From NCBI GenBank assembly GCA_031002005.1, contig CM061921.1:128370597-128434596 (forward strand): 64,000 nucleotides of DNA, given 5' to 3'. Positions within the stretch are counted from its first letter, which is position 1, and every line of letters begins with the position of its first letter. Below are positions 42,419-53,940 of this stretch, piece after piece. Origin of the DNA: Vandiemenella viatica. Taxonomy: Eukaryota; Arthropoda; Insecta; Orthoptera; Morabidae. The notes beneath the pieces are model-generated. The model saw only the letters and a program-made list of their open reading frames with translations, searched no databases and had not been told where the DNA came from. The position numbers and the translations under genes were made by a program.

Positions 42419-45400
42419 CTACATTTGCCCTCGACAAATTTTAACTTTAAATTCTTTTAACGTTTTCGGTAAGTTATTCATCATTCCCCTTGGTAACTCA
42501 TTCCAATCCCTGACACCCTTACCTAAAAAAGAAAATCTTCCCACACCCTTGTGCCTGAAATTGAGTGCCAGTTTGTGGTCATGGTCATCTTTTCCCTTCC
42601 ATGAACTACTTTTCATACCTACTGCAATATCTTTCCACGCCTCATCGCCAGTATACGCCATGTAAACTCCCATGACCCTCCTCATCCTCCTCCTGTCTTG
42701 CAATGAATCCCATTCCAGCTCCTTTATCATATCTGTCACTGATTGCATTCTGCGATAATTTCCAGAAACAAATCTAGCAGCCCTTCAATGCACCTTCTCC
42801 AACTCCTGTATTTGATACTCAAAATGTGGGTCCCATACTACACAACCATATTCGAGCAATGGTCTGACCAAAGTTTTTTAACGAAATTCCTTTACTTCTC
42901 TCGTGCATCCCCTCATCACTCTCTCCAACAAGTGCAGGATTTTGAAACCTTTTCCTACCACCTGTCCAATGTGTCCTGCCCAATTAAGCTTGTTATCAAA
43001 TGTAATGCCAAGATATTTACATTTCAAGTCTTCAGCAAGCAATTCTTTCCCCACCTTATATTCATCATTAATCTTTTGCTTTTTATTTGTGTATCTAATT
43101 AGCTGACTCTTCTTTGTGTTTATCTTCATCCCATGTTTACCAACTCAACTAGATATCCTGTCCAGATCACCCTGCAACTGTTTACAGTCCTCTATCGTTT
43201 TGATCCTTTTATACAGCATTATGTCATCTGCAAACAATCTAATTTCAGATAACAAACAATCAACACAATTATTGATTAGAATAATGACTAGCAATGGTCC
43301 CAATACGCTACCCTGTGGGACTCCTATGTTCGCTTCCACTTCTTTTGATATTGCATTTCCTACCCTAACTTTTTGCTTTCTACCTGTTCGGAATTCTCTT
43401 TCCCAGCAAATCACCTTTTTATCAGCTCCAATAGGTTTTCCAATATTTCGCACCATTTTATGGCTCACTCTCTCAAAGGCTTTTGAAAGTCCTAGTGCCA
43501 CACTATCAACTTGACCTCCCCTGTCAATTTCATCAGAAATATCTTGCATATATCCTACTAACTGAGATTCACACGAATATCCTTGTCTAAACATATGTTG
43601 CCGACTTGAAAACCATTTACATTCCTCACAGACACCTCTAATACAGTTGCATATTAATCTCTCCGTTACTTAACCTACCACTGATGTCAAACTGATTGGG
43701 CCATAGTTTTCAACTCTGTTTGTCACCCCTCCTTTATGGACCAGTACTACTATTGTACTTTTCCAGTCATCTGGTAAACAAGAAGTATCCACACTCAATT
43801 TAAATAATGTTTTAAGGTAAGGTACAATGTCCCATCCTACTATCTTTAAGACATCTGTAGTAATATTATCAACACCAGCCCCTTTATGCTTTTTTATATT
43901 CCTTAGTTCTTCCATGATATGTTCATATATAATTTCAAGTTTTCTAATCTGCTCCCCTCCAAATGTGCTGAAAGGCTGTTTTCCAGATATAACCCCTAAA
44001 TTATTGTCCCTAATGAACTCACTGAATCGTTACTCAATTACTCTGCTTTTTTTTTAAATCTTCCATTACTTCTTCTCCATCCTTATCTATAATTGTCTCA
44101 ATACCCTCTCTTTTTCACCTCAGTTTCCTGATATAGCTATAGAAATTTCTATCTGCATCAGTCAGAGGTCCGCCTGCACCAATAACATTCCTCATAAACT
44201 CATCCTTAGCCATTTTCTTTGGCATTATTAATTCCTTTGTTAGTTGTTTCATGACCTCCCTACTGCCTTGCTGTTTCTTACCTCTGTTATGTTCTCGTCT
44301 CACCAATCTCTTTAATCTCCTCACCCCCTGTTATAGTGTGAAGGTTTTGTACATCTCTTTATCTCTGTTTTGGAATAAAGATTTCTTCACCCTTTTTTAT
44401 TATTTCCTTGAACTCTTCCCACTTTGTCTCCACTGAACTTGTGCCATTCTTCCATTTAATAAAATTAATTCTGAAATATCTTTTCAGTTCCAAGATATGT
44501 GCCTTTTTATAATTGTATCTATTTACCCCTTCAATTTTGGTCACTGGTTTACTGGATCCCCTTATATACTATACATCAGAACTGCAATTATGATCACTCA
44601 TTCCTCGGTTACTTGACACCCGATTAGGTTATCATCCGGCTTTATTAGGAAAATATCCGACATGTTTTGTCCCCTTGTTTTCTGCTCCGACCACCTGTGT
44701 AAAGCCTCCTTCCCTTACTAAGGTATTTGAAAATCTTTGTTCCTTAGTGTTATTAATCTTATTTCCTACCCAGTTGACACTAGTTCAAATCCCCACCAAT
44801 ATGAACCATTCTATGCTCACTTCTGAACTCTGAATATGAATTTAGTTTCTCCCCAAGAGCCTCATCTTTATGATTCATTTTTCCACTACGGTAAGGGGGC
44901 GTCCATAAATTACGTGAGGTAAAATAGGAGGTGGGGTCCGGCGAAATCTCACCAAGGCTCGCCAAAGGGGAGTGGGGGTCAACGGACATCTGACGTGAGA
45001 TTTTTGAAATTTGTTTTGGACTGTAGGTCTAAAAAAAAAAAAAAGTTCTACAAATTCGCGAAAGTCGATTTTAGGGTGGTATTTCTAGGGGAGGGGGGGC
45101 CTGCCTGATGTACCAGAACTCACCAGAGGGGGAAGGGGGTCGGACTAGATCTCACGAAGTCTCACCAGAGGGGGGGGGGGGAGTCCGGAAATCCGGAAAA
45201 ACAGCTCACACAATTTATGGATGCCCCCTAAGTTGCCAAAACCGTGACTTTTTCTTTTGTATTTTCCCAGAAGTCTACTCCAAGTAACTCATGGTCATGA
45301 TCTCTAAACACCAGTGAACTGTAGTAGTCTTTGCTAACCAGTATGAATACGCCTCCCCCAGTTGCTCGTCTGTCTATGCGGTACTTTCTGTAACCATCGG

Positions 45401-45540
45401 GAAAAACCTCATTGTATAGTACCCTTTCTACTAACCAGGACTATACCCCAATAACTACTTGAGGTTCATGTATCTCTATTAGGTTTGCAAATTCCATGAT
45501 TTAGCTCTGTCTTCTTATGTTAAAGGTGGTATCCCTTATC
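42419..45540 (-). pseudogene. LINE ORF2: endonuclease and reverse transcriptase, disrupted
   Basis: The endonuclease remnant (45540-45240, continuing 44890-44590) has NLIEIHEPQVVIGV, RRATGGGVFILVSKDYYS and HMVHIGGDLN-like text. The linker is at 44540-44115. The reverse transcriptase (43915-43145) has KKHKGAGVDNITTDVLK, YGPISLTS, QGYSCESQLVGY, LSKAFERVSH, GVPQGSVLGPLL and FADDIMLYK. The thumb region KCKYLGITFDNKLNW (43010) is followed by the C-terminal HKLALNFRHKGVGRFSF...DWNELP (42600-42430). There are many stops and shifts. LSKAFERV replaces the usual LDxxKAFDxV, so the first catalytic Asp is lost. Confidence 0.8.
44895..45228. mobile_element. MITE with GGGGGCGTCCATAAATTACG-type ends
   Basis: 334 bp, starting gggggcgtccataaattacg and ending aatttatggatgccccc, flanked by TAA on both sides (44892-44894 and 45229-45231). 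The TWA target duplication and G-rich ends fit PIF/Harbinger MITEs. It contains G-runs and an A-run and no open frame. The LINE endonuclease frame continues on both sides. Confidence 0.85.
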
Positions 45541-45559
45541 TATATTTCTACAAAATTTT

Positions 45560-46202
45560 ATCTGATCGTCATATATGCCATATTCTTTACCAGACTAATG
45601 TTTCTTTATTAGCTTTGATTATTTCTCTCTTCAATGCATTCCATTCCTCGTCAATTAAACTCCTTTCAGAGTTATTTCCCAAACACTCGTCTGACATCAC
45701 CGCAAATTTTTTTCCCATTTTAGAATGTTCGAGTGATCGCACTATATTTTAACTCCAGGGCATGCTTCACATTCTAGACCATTTACCTGTATGCCCTGGA
45801 CATATCCAGATGTATATCCTATATGCATGATTCTCAAGTAGCATGTGCGCCGCGATGAGTTTATATTATTAACAAAATTCTAGCAACCTGCTTCCTCACT
45901 CATTTCTTTCTCCAAGACAGAAAGTTGTTGTAGTATTCCCCTCTCTTCCTTCTCCACTACCGCATTTCCATCACCCATGATAATTAGACTTTCCTCTATC
46001 TTCATATGTTGAATTAATTTCACCATACATTTTCTCATTTATCCATATCCACATCATCTTAGTATGACGTTGTTATAAACACTTTTACTAAAGTGTTTGA
46101 AGCAGACATAGTTCCTATAGTCATCAAAATAATCCTGTCAGTATGCTGTTCATAATAACTCATTCGATTTCCCTATTCTCTTGTTCGTTCCAAACACCGC
46201 TG
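45560..46202 (-). pseudogene. RTE-like LINE copy 1, endonuclease fragment (C-terminal side)
   Basis: On the minus strand IIMGDGNAVVEKEERGILQ (near 45985) and SEEAGC.NFVN match the corresponding stretch of copy 2 near 52480-52400. The fragment ends at the LINE at 45545. The N-terminal side resumes at 47326 beyond a hAT insertion. Confidence 0.7.
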
Positions 46203-47325
46203 GGCAGAAAACCGTTAATCCGTTAATCGTTAAGAAACGAAGTTAACAAAATTGCAGAAAAGTAACATTTAAGTTAGCTTAAAATATCATTAAAGTTCTT
46301 ATTAACTTCCGTTAAACTGAACTTCTGTTAACTTTAATCCGTTACATTGGTTGTTGACGTCATTTTACTTGTTTGGATTGCACTCCACGGCACGCTGGGC
46401 GAGTCGAATAGTGAACGAATTAGGTTATGTGAAGTGCGAGTTTGATGCATATGTAACTGTTATTCTAGGCTTGGCGTGGGTGTGAACAGGGAGTTGTGGA
46501 ATGTTTTGTATTTTCTGTCTGCAAACCGGCGCTCACTACACGTTTCAAATTCAATCAGTGATTGATTTTGATAATTTTATAACTAATATAGTGCAACTTT
46601 TTTGTTTGTGTTGGTTTGGTATTTGTTAGTGAAATAAATTAAATTGACGTCGTTACATGATTACAGTATGGAAACTAAAGATATAGAATCTGTTAGTGAA
46701 AGCAGCAACGAGAAGGTTAAAAATCGTTGGCCACATTTATGCAATTATGTTGCATTTAAATCAAGATTGGGAGAACAGTTGATTTATGAATTCAAACTGT
46801 GTTTACCTAAACTTTCTGCAATCAAGGCTCACATTTCTAGCCTTAATAATCTTAAATAACACATGAGGAGAAAACAAACAAGTAAATATTTATAGTTTGA
46901 AGAAAAAGTGAAATCAGGCGCAGCTCATGTGAAAAGGAAAAATTCAAAGCCTTCTTCAAGTGCTGTTGATTCTTCTGGTGTAAATATCAGCAGAAGTTTT
47001 TTATTTCAATCTTCATCTGCCAATAAAAGGTAACGTCAACAAAGAATTGGTGAATATTTTGGAATCGTAGTTACATAAAGTGGCGTATCTCAAACTGCAC
47101 CAATGCATTGTAAACTTTTTCGTTGCTACCATGATTCCACTACAAGTTGCAGAATATGTTACATTTGAGAAGCTGATTATACTGTTGAACCCCAGTAGGA
47201 ACTCTGTTTCCAGAGGGATATTGGATAGACGTATTGTTTATACGGATAACTGTTACTTGCGTTAAATTTTCAAAAATGTAACTCTTTAACGACTAACGAA
47301 GTTAACTTTTGGATTTACTGTGTCC
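46203..47325 (+). mobile_element. hAT transposon remnant
   Basis: Ends starting CAGAAAACCG on the left and (complement) CAGTAAATCC on the right, both followed by repeated GTTAA motifs, form imperfect terminal inverted repeats. It splits an RTE-like LINE endonuclease. Flanking 8-mers (ccgctggg and ccggctat) are only partly alike, so the target duplication is uncertain. Confidence 0.7.
46668..47262 (+). pseudogene. hAT transposase, N-terminal remnant with BED-type finger
   Basis: Start ATG at 46668 (METKDIESV). The FKLCLPKL....SSLNNLK then HMRR layout matches a BED zinc finger, with the first Cys replaced by Phe-Lys context. After a stop at 46857, YL.FEEKVKSG and IGEYFGI follow. Then (47110-47262) a frame with FFVATMIPLQVAEYVTFEKLI.LLNPSRNSVSR matches the start of the hAT catalytic region. 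The DDE core and dimerisation domain are missing, so this is an internally deleted copy. Confidence 0.75.
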
Positions 47326-47690
47326 GGCTATGGTTATAAATCCTTTGCATCCTTCCATTTCATCTCACTAATCACAGCGATTTCTATATTAAGTTATTCC
47401 ATCTACCTTATTAAGTTTTATAATCTACCTGCCCTATTCTGACCTCTAACATTCCACTCTCCAACTCGTAGAATTTTTCTGACCATTCTGATGACTCCTC
47501 CCTGGGCAGTTTCCACCTTCAGATCGGATTTGGTGACTATTTTACCTCTGGAATATTTTACCCAGGAAGATGCTATGATTCTACATGTAATATGAGAGGA
47601 TTAGATGTACTCTGGATACCTTCTAGGTTTTCAATGAAGATGCTTCCCACACCGTCTATCATCCGTCTTTTTTTTTACTGTTTCCAACCT
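47326..47690 (-). pseudogene. RTE-like LINE copy 1, endonuclease N-terminus
   Basis: On the minus strand VGEWNVRG..R (near 47465) and EIAVISEMKWKDAKD (near 47380) are the opening motifs of an apurinic-type endonuclease. The upstream text AQGGVIRMVRKIL matches the sequence just left of the gap at 52920. Confidence 0.65.
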
Positions 47691-47894
47691 TACAGGAGGC
47701 CGTTGGCAAGCGGTGGATGAAAATCAGTCGTTGCAAGAGCCCTGTTGCATCACGTGAAGGACAGGAAGAGGATGATGTAGTCTCTCCTAGACTTTTCAAT
47801 ACCTAAAGCAGTTATGTACTTAGCCTTTTACTGCTTAATTTGTTTTAAACAATTATCAACTTCTGTCTCCAAACATAAACGATACTAGTATACT
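47691..47894. other. No recognised gene
   Basis: GC-richer than its surroundings. No motif recognised on either strand. Confidence 0.35.
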
Positions 47895-48111
47895 AATACT
47901 AATATTATAAAAGCGAAAGTAACTCTTTCTCTCTGTTTGTTACGTTTCCAGGGTTAAATGGAAAATCTAATCTTGATTAATTTGACAAGGAAATAGTATT
48001 TGCAATTGTAAAGGACATATGATACATTTTTCTGCATAAATAACATATTCTGTCATGGAATTTTGAAAATTAATTGAACGGTAGAATGCCTAAGTTTCTG
48101 TAATACTATAC
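47895..48111 (+). repeat. Partial copy of the composite-repeat tail
   Basis: It starts actaatattataaaagcgaaag and matches 48425-48650. It is followed directly by the tRNA-like head of the full copy. Confidence 0.6.
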
Positions 48112-49172
48112 CCGAGAGCGGGCTGTTGGCTCAGTGGTTAGTGCACTTGCTTTCCAAAGTTCTCGGTATGGTCCGATGGAAGCAAGAGTTTTTATGAGTT
48201 GCGTTTAATCATATGAGCCACGCATAGACGTTCCGTTGTTCGAATTCCACGTTAAACTGAAGGTCCAGCCAAGACAGCTGTGGAATATGTGTAAAATCAA
48301 AACTCTGTAATGTAGGTGACCGAAAAATCCTTCGGGACACAACAATGCCATACGCTTTCAATTTTTCATTCTAGATCGGTTGCTCAGACTTTCTTTCTCT
48401 CACAGTCAGTTTTTGTATAATCTATACTAATTCTGTTATAAATGCTAACTTAACTCTGTCTCTCTGTTTGTTTATTGAGTTTTGACGACTGAATGGATAT
48501 AATGATATTGAAGAAATTTGACAAGGAATTTCTTTGTATCATTAGCAAGGACACAGGATTCTTTTTTCTGGATAAATAACATTTTTTTCACTAAATTTTG
48601 AAACCTAACTGAATGTTACGAAACAGGCGGATTGTGTGTGTAAGTCTGTAATGTTACATTTCCCACTCGGGCTGTGTTTCTCTGACAGGCTGTTAGTGTA
48701 TGATCGGTTCATAAAATTTCGTTTACAGACAAAACACATTTTATAGTACAGATGTTAATTTATGCTACGCCAAACTACTACTTTGTGTCTACCTAAAAGT
48801 TTCTAGCATCCTTATATTTCGTCTTCTCTTTTGACATGCTTCGCAGGCGTAAATCAGACCTAAGGCATAGCTCTAGCAGAGCACGGACAACTAAAGTTAA
48901 TAGAAATCAAGAATCTGATGTTCATGCTGAAGAAAGAAGACAAGGCCCTTAGTTAACCCCCTCTCCCCACCTTAGTTTTTTTTTCTATTGGTAAACATTT
49001 TGCCACTTGATTCTCTTCATGAGACATGTTTGATGGTAGTATGGTATGGTGAAGGCTTCTCCGTCATATCATCCTAGCTCCGTGTTTTTGAAACACCTTT
49101 TACATAACTTACATCTTTCTATATCCAATTCTTAGTCCACGCATACGAAGTCACGGGTAACATCTAGTTCCT
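48112..49172 (+). mobile_element. Composite repeat copy 1: tRNA-like head plus RTE/BovB-like tail
   Basis: tRNA-like head (ggctcagtggttagtgcac, 48130-48150), a 150-bp link, then from 48425 a tail beginning ataaatgctaacttaactctg and ending acgaagtcacgggtaacatctagt. The start and end resemble dispersed animal repeats related to RTE/BovB LINE 3' ends. Collinear with 56508-55470 (minus) over about 1.04 kb, including the middle block ctgttagtgtatgat and the acccttagttaacccc stretch. Confidence 0.6.
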
Positions 49173-49179
49173 TTTATAT

Positions 49180-49995
49180 AATCTATCCTAGCATGTTTCC
49201 CAACTTACACATTTTCTAATTCTAACCCTAACGGTAGACAAGACAAAATATCTGCAACTTCATTTACACTAGCACACTTGAATGGAATCTCCAAATCATA
49301 CTCTTGCAAGGCTGATGACCATCGCGTTAGTCATGAACCAATTTATTATTAATAGTAATTAAAGTACTTTATGATTTGAATACACAGTAATTCTCCTCCC
49401 TGAAAGTAGGTATTTGAAGTTGGTTAAACCCAACACAATAGACAAAAACTCTCCTTCAGTAGTCTTATATCAAGCTGCAGCTGATTTCAGACTCCGACTA
49501 CGAAAATAATGGATAAATTAAGCTTAAAGGCTTTAGGCTTAATTTATCCATTATTTTTCCACCTCACCAAAGACTTGCATGTCTAGGCCATATTTGCATT
49601 ATCTGTGGATATAAAAAATGTAAATACCAATATGGATAATGTATGTAACTCATTTAAAATATATCATTTTTAATTTCTTGAAAATTCCTTTCTCCATTCC
49701 GCACACCACTCGCATTTAACAAACCACTTAAAAGAGGAGTTTGAAACCTTGACATGAAGAAACTTCTTCGAACATTTACATAAGGCAAAGAAACTCGTCA
49801 GCTGCATCTTATCCCCAGATTATTTGAAAATATTAATGGCTTTATCCTTTTCATCGCTGGGGAAAACAACCTGTGAGTAATACAATTGCCAAAAAATTTA
49901 ACATCCCTATTTTTAAAAATGTGTACATCCTTAGTTTGATGGTTATACCACCCATCCTATGTGCTCCCCCAAAAACTTCCCTATACAGAACCCAA
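49180..49995 (-). pseudogene. Ty3/Gypsy pol fragment (reverse transcriptase end to RNase H), heavily decayed
   Basis: On the minus strand LTRWSSALQEYDLEIPF and NEVADILSCLP (49330-49215) match the end of Gypsy RNase H (LTRWALxLQEYDFxIxH...ADxLSR). Upstream, broken frames read RGYDAADEF and a STDNAN motif that recalls TDAS. Many stops. It does not connect to the gag at 13-14 kb. Confidence 0.6.
49503..49557. repeat. Perfect 21-bp hairpin
   Basis: Arms aaaataatggataaattaagc (49503-49523) and its exact complement (49537-49557), with a 13-base loop. It lies inside the Gypsy remnant, so it likely arose after insertion by a small inverted duplication. Confidence 0.85.
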
Positions 49996-50099
49996 GGGTC
50001 CTCAAGGGTCTCTAAAATTAAAACAATATTTTTTTTTTACTATCATCAGTCTTTAGACTGGTTTGATGCAATCCTCTATCCCTTACTATCTTGTGTTAA

Positions 50100-50848
50100 C
50101 CTCTTCATGTCTACGTATCCCTTTCAACCCACAACCTCAATAACCTGCTTCATATATTCTAATCTCTGTCTTCCTCTACAGTTGTTACCTTCGACTGTTC
50201 CCTCCACTAACAAATTAACAAATCCAGCATGTCATTTGACCTACCAGCCTGTCTCTTCATTCTGTAAGCGTCTTACACAAACTTCTTTCCCCGCCCATCA
50301 TTTCCAAAACTAGTTCATACCGTATTTTGTCTATCCACTTAATTTTCAGCATTCTTCTGTAGCACAAAATTTCAAAAGCTTCAATTTTCTTTCTTAATGG
50401 TGTTCCGAAAGGTCATGTTTCGCTACCATAAAGTTTTGTGCTCCACACATAGAGTTTTAAAAAGTTCTTTCTAGGTAATAGATATATGTTTGAAACTAAA
50501 AGATTTCTCTTTTTCAGGAAGTCTATTTTGGTAGTGCTAGACTGCTTTTATCATCATTCTTGCTTCGACCATCGGTTGTAATATTGTTTTCAAGTAGCAG
50601 AGTTCACTTACTTCTCCAATTGCATCCGATCCTATTTTTATATTTAATTCACTAGTATTGGTATTATTTCTGCTACATTTCATCACTTTTGTCTTGCTTT
50701 GATTTATATTCAGTCCAAAATCTTCCTTCAGTATTTTGTTTATGCCATTCAGTAACGTCTCAATATCCTCAGCCCGTTCTGCTAACAAGACAATGTCATC
50801 ATCAAATTGTAGCATACTGATTTTTTTCTCCCTGAACCCTTTTGCCAC

Positions 50849-50903
<55 letters not shown>

Positions 50904-52920
50904 TCTTCTACGAACAAGTTGAATATTAACGGGGATAGATTACAACCTTGTCTCACACCCTTTTTAACTGATGCATTTCTATCATGGTTCTCTACTTTTA
51001 TTATAGCTACTTGATTCTTACATAGTTTATAAAGTATTCTTCTATCTTGATATTTAAGAACGGACTTGTTTAAAATTTTGAACATCTTGTCCCACCTAAA
51101 ATTATCATAAGCTTTTTCAACATACGCCAAAAATGTATCTATGTTTCTCTGGATCTGCCTTTAAATATTAATCTTAAAGCCAGAACTGCTTCCCTTGTAC
51201 CGCGAATTTTCCTAAACCCAAACTGATCTTCACCTACTATATCTTCTACTACCCTTTTCATTGTTCTGTATATTATTCTGGTTAGTATTTTTGCAGCATG
51301 TGATGTTAGACTAATGGTGCGATAATTCTCAAATTCGTCGGCTTGTGCTTTCTTCGGAAGTGTGAAGCCGATATTTTCATTGAAATCATTTGGAATTTCT
51401 CCTGTTTTATTACTTTTTGTTATTAGCTTGAATTATCTTTCGATTCCTCCTCCTCATAGGGATTTAATAAGTTCTGCAGGGATCTCATCAATTCCAACTG
51501 CCTTATTTGCTTTCAGGTCATTCAAAGCTTTATTATATTCCGTCCTCAAAATAGGATCTGCTAAATCATCAATGTCGACATCGTCTTCCTTTCCTATTAC
51601 GCTATTGTTCAAGTCGTCAAAATCATACAGTTTCTCAATGTATTCGTTCCATCGGTTAGCTCTATCTTCCGAGCTTGAAAGAAGTTTCCCATCGGCAGCT
51701 TAAATGTTTACACCTCTTTCCTTTATTTCTCCAAAATTGTGTTTGATCTTCCTCTATGCAACATCTACTTTACCTATGACCATTTGCTTTTCTATGTCTT
51801 CACACTATTCTTGTAGCCATTTTTTTTCATATTTTGCATTTCCTGTTTTTTTTTTTTATTTCTATATTATCTGTATTCCTCTCTTCCTGCTTCATTTTGA
51901 GCATTTTTGTGCCTTCTCCTCTTATCCATCTGCTCCAAAATTTCCTCTGTGATCCAAGGTTTTCGTGCCGTTTGTTCCCTACAGCCTAATGTTTATTTAC
52001 CAACTTTCATTATTTCTGTCTTTAATGCATTACATTCGTCCTATGTTGAGCTCCTTTCAGAACTACTTCTTAGATCTAAGTCTACCATTTCTCCAAATTT
52101 TTCACTCGTGCTAGATTGTTTCAGTTTGTTCACTTCCAGTATGTTCTGCTTAAATTTCTTCCTTATTCGCTTGAATTTTAGCCTGCACTTCATTACAATC
52201 AATTTATGGTCAGAGTCTGTGTCTGCTCCTGAGTACGCTTTACAGTCTAGAACTTGATTCCTGAACCTCTGTTTGACCATGATTTAATATAGCCGATATG
52301 TTGCTGTATCCCGTGAACGTTTCCAGGTGTATATCCTTCTCTGCATGGTTCTTAAACAGAATATTTTCCATGACTGGCTGGTATCTTTCACGAAATTCTA
52401 ACAACCTGCTTCCTCACCCATTTCTTTCTCCTAGACGAAAACATCCTACAATATTCCCCTCTTTTCCTTCTCCCACTTTTGCATTCCAGTCACCCATGAT
52501 TATTAAATTTTCCTCACCCTTCACTTATTCGATTAGTTCTTAAATTTCGGCGTATATTTTCTGTATTTCCTTGTCATCTTCCTGTGACGTTGGCATATAC
52601 ACTTGTACTAATTTAGTTAGGGTGGGTTTAGTTTCTAACCGCATCAAAATAATCATGCCACTAAACTGTTTTTGATAACTTACCCATTTTCCTGCTCTCT
52701 TATTAATTACAAATTATACACCAGTGACCCCATTGACAGCTTGTGTGGTAATAATCCTGTGTTCCCCAGACCAGAAATCCTAATTGTCCTTCCATTTTAA
52801 TCTCAGTAATACCAATAACATCTAACTCAAGTCGTTGAATCTCAATTTTTAAGTTTTCTAACCTTCCTGATCAATTCAGATATAACATTCCACGCTCCGA
52901 CTCGTAGAATGTATCTATCC
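50100..52920 (-). pseudogene. RTE-like ORF2: endonuclease and reverse transcriptase, disrupted
   Basis: The endonuclease (52920-52040) has [13 protein letters not shown] text near 52490 and DHKLIVMKCRLKFKRIRKKF near 52210. The linker to reverse transcriptase contains DSSGNAVNSSEE-like text (51950-51200). The reverse transcriptase (51130-50600) has YVEKAYDNFRWDKMFKIL, YQDRRILYKLCKNQVAI, VRQGCNLSPLIFN and QFDDDIVLLAERAED, where the usual FADD is FDDD. The C-terminus decays toward 50100. A 48-bp T-run sits inside the coding part. A dead copy of the endonuclease-reverse transcriptase family. Confidence 0.8.
50853..50900. repeat. 48-bp poly(T) run inside reverse transcriptase
   Basis: On the coding strand it encodes a run of lysines after VEEAK. 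Copy 3 has a mixed AAAGAAAGTCAAAG stretch at the same site (59975-60000). The run therefore looks like local expansion or an assembly artefact, not an inserted poly(A) tail. Confidence 0.9.
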
Positions 52921-52939
52921 ATTCTGATTACTCCCCCTG

Positions 52940-53939
52940 NNNNNNNNNNNNNNNNNNNNNNNNNNNNNNNNNNNNNNNNNNNNNNNNNNNNNNNNNNNNN
53001 NNNNNNNNNNNNNNNNNNNNNNNNNNNNNNNNNNNNNNNNNNNNNNNNNNNNNNNNNNNNNNNNNNNNNNNNNNNNNNNNNNNNNNNNNNNNNNNNNNNN
53101 NNNNNNNNNNNNNNNNNNNNNNNNNNNNNNNNNNNNNNNNNNNNNNNNNNNNNNNNNNNNNNNNNNNNNNNNNNNNNNNNNNNNNNNNNNNNNNNNNNNN
53201 NNNNNNNNNNNNNNNNNNNNNNNNNNNNNNNNNNNNNNNNNNNNNNNNNNNNNNNNNNNNNNNNNNNNNNNNNNNNNNNNNNNNNNNNNNNNNNNNNNNN
53301 NNNNNNNNNNNNNNNNNNNNNNNNNNNNNNNNNNNNNNNNNNNNNNNNNNNNNNNNNNNNNNNNNNNNNNNNNNNNNNNNNNNNNNNNNNNNNNNNNNNN
53401 NNNNNNNNNNNNNNNNNNNNNNNNNNNNNNNNNNNNNNNNNNNNNNNNNNNNNNNNNNNNNNNNNNNNNNNNNNNNNNNNNNNNNNNNNNNNNNNNNNNN
53501 NNNNNNNNNNNNNNNNNNNNNNNNNNNNNNNNNNNNNNNNNNNNNNNNNNNNNNNNNNNNNNNNNNNNNNNNNNNNNNNNNNNNNNNNNNNNNNNNNNNN
53601 NNNNNNNNNNNNNNNNNNNNNNNNNNNNNNNNNNNNNNNNNNNNNNNNNNNNNNNNNNNNNNNNNNNNNNNNNNNNNNNNNNNNNNNNNNNNNNNNNNNN
53701 NNNNNNNNNNNNNNNNNNNNNNNNNNNNNNNNNNNNNNNNNNNNNNNNNNNNNNNNNNNNNNNNNNNNNNNNNNNNNNNNNNNNNNNNNNNNNNNNNNNN
53801 NNNNNNNNNNNNNNNNNNNNNNNNNNNNNNNNNNNNNNNNNNNNNNNNNNNNNNNNNNNNNNNNNNNNNNNNNNNNNNNNNNNNNNNNNNNNNNNNNNNN
53901 NNNNNNNNNNNNNNNNNNNNNNNNNNNNNNNNNNNNNNN
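52940..53939. other. Assembly gap, 1000 N
   Basis: Exactly 1000 unknown bases, a conventional filler size, so true length is unknown. It joins an RTE-like LINE on the left to a Jockey-type LINE C-terminus on the right. Confidence 1.
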
Positions 53940-53940
53940 T

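Larger units (their letters stand above)
42350..45545 (-). mobile_element. CR1/L2/Jockey-like LINE, decayed, with a MITE inside
   Basis: It runs from an endonuclease start near 45545 to a 3' end near 42350, with a short ATT-rich tail. Both coding remnants are described in the next entry. The MITE at 44895-45228 splits the endonuclease cleanly. Clade is inferred from GVPQGSVLGPLL and RLFADDIMLYK; I cannot separate CR1, L2, Daphne and Jockey by eye. Confidence 0.8.
50030..52939 (-). mobile_element. RTE-like LINE copy 2, 3' end to endonuclease start, cut by gap
   Basis: The 3' end is at 50030 (T-run, then actatcatcagtctttagactgg, the usual end of this family, after codons like ASNQS.D). It runs through reverse transcriptase and endonuclease to the N gap at 52940. 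Confidence 0.85.

Noticed and set aside
42266..43514. Plus-strand proline/serine/phenylalanine-rich frames
   Set aside because: Antisense shadows of the LINE reverse transcriptase on the minus strand.
45560..47690. Continuous RTE-like LINE from 42.3 to 47.7 kb
   Set aside because: The reverse transcriptase at 42.4-43.9 kb belongs to a different LINE type, and only an endonuclease fragment of the RTE-like element is present here.
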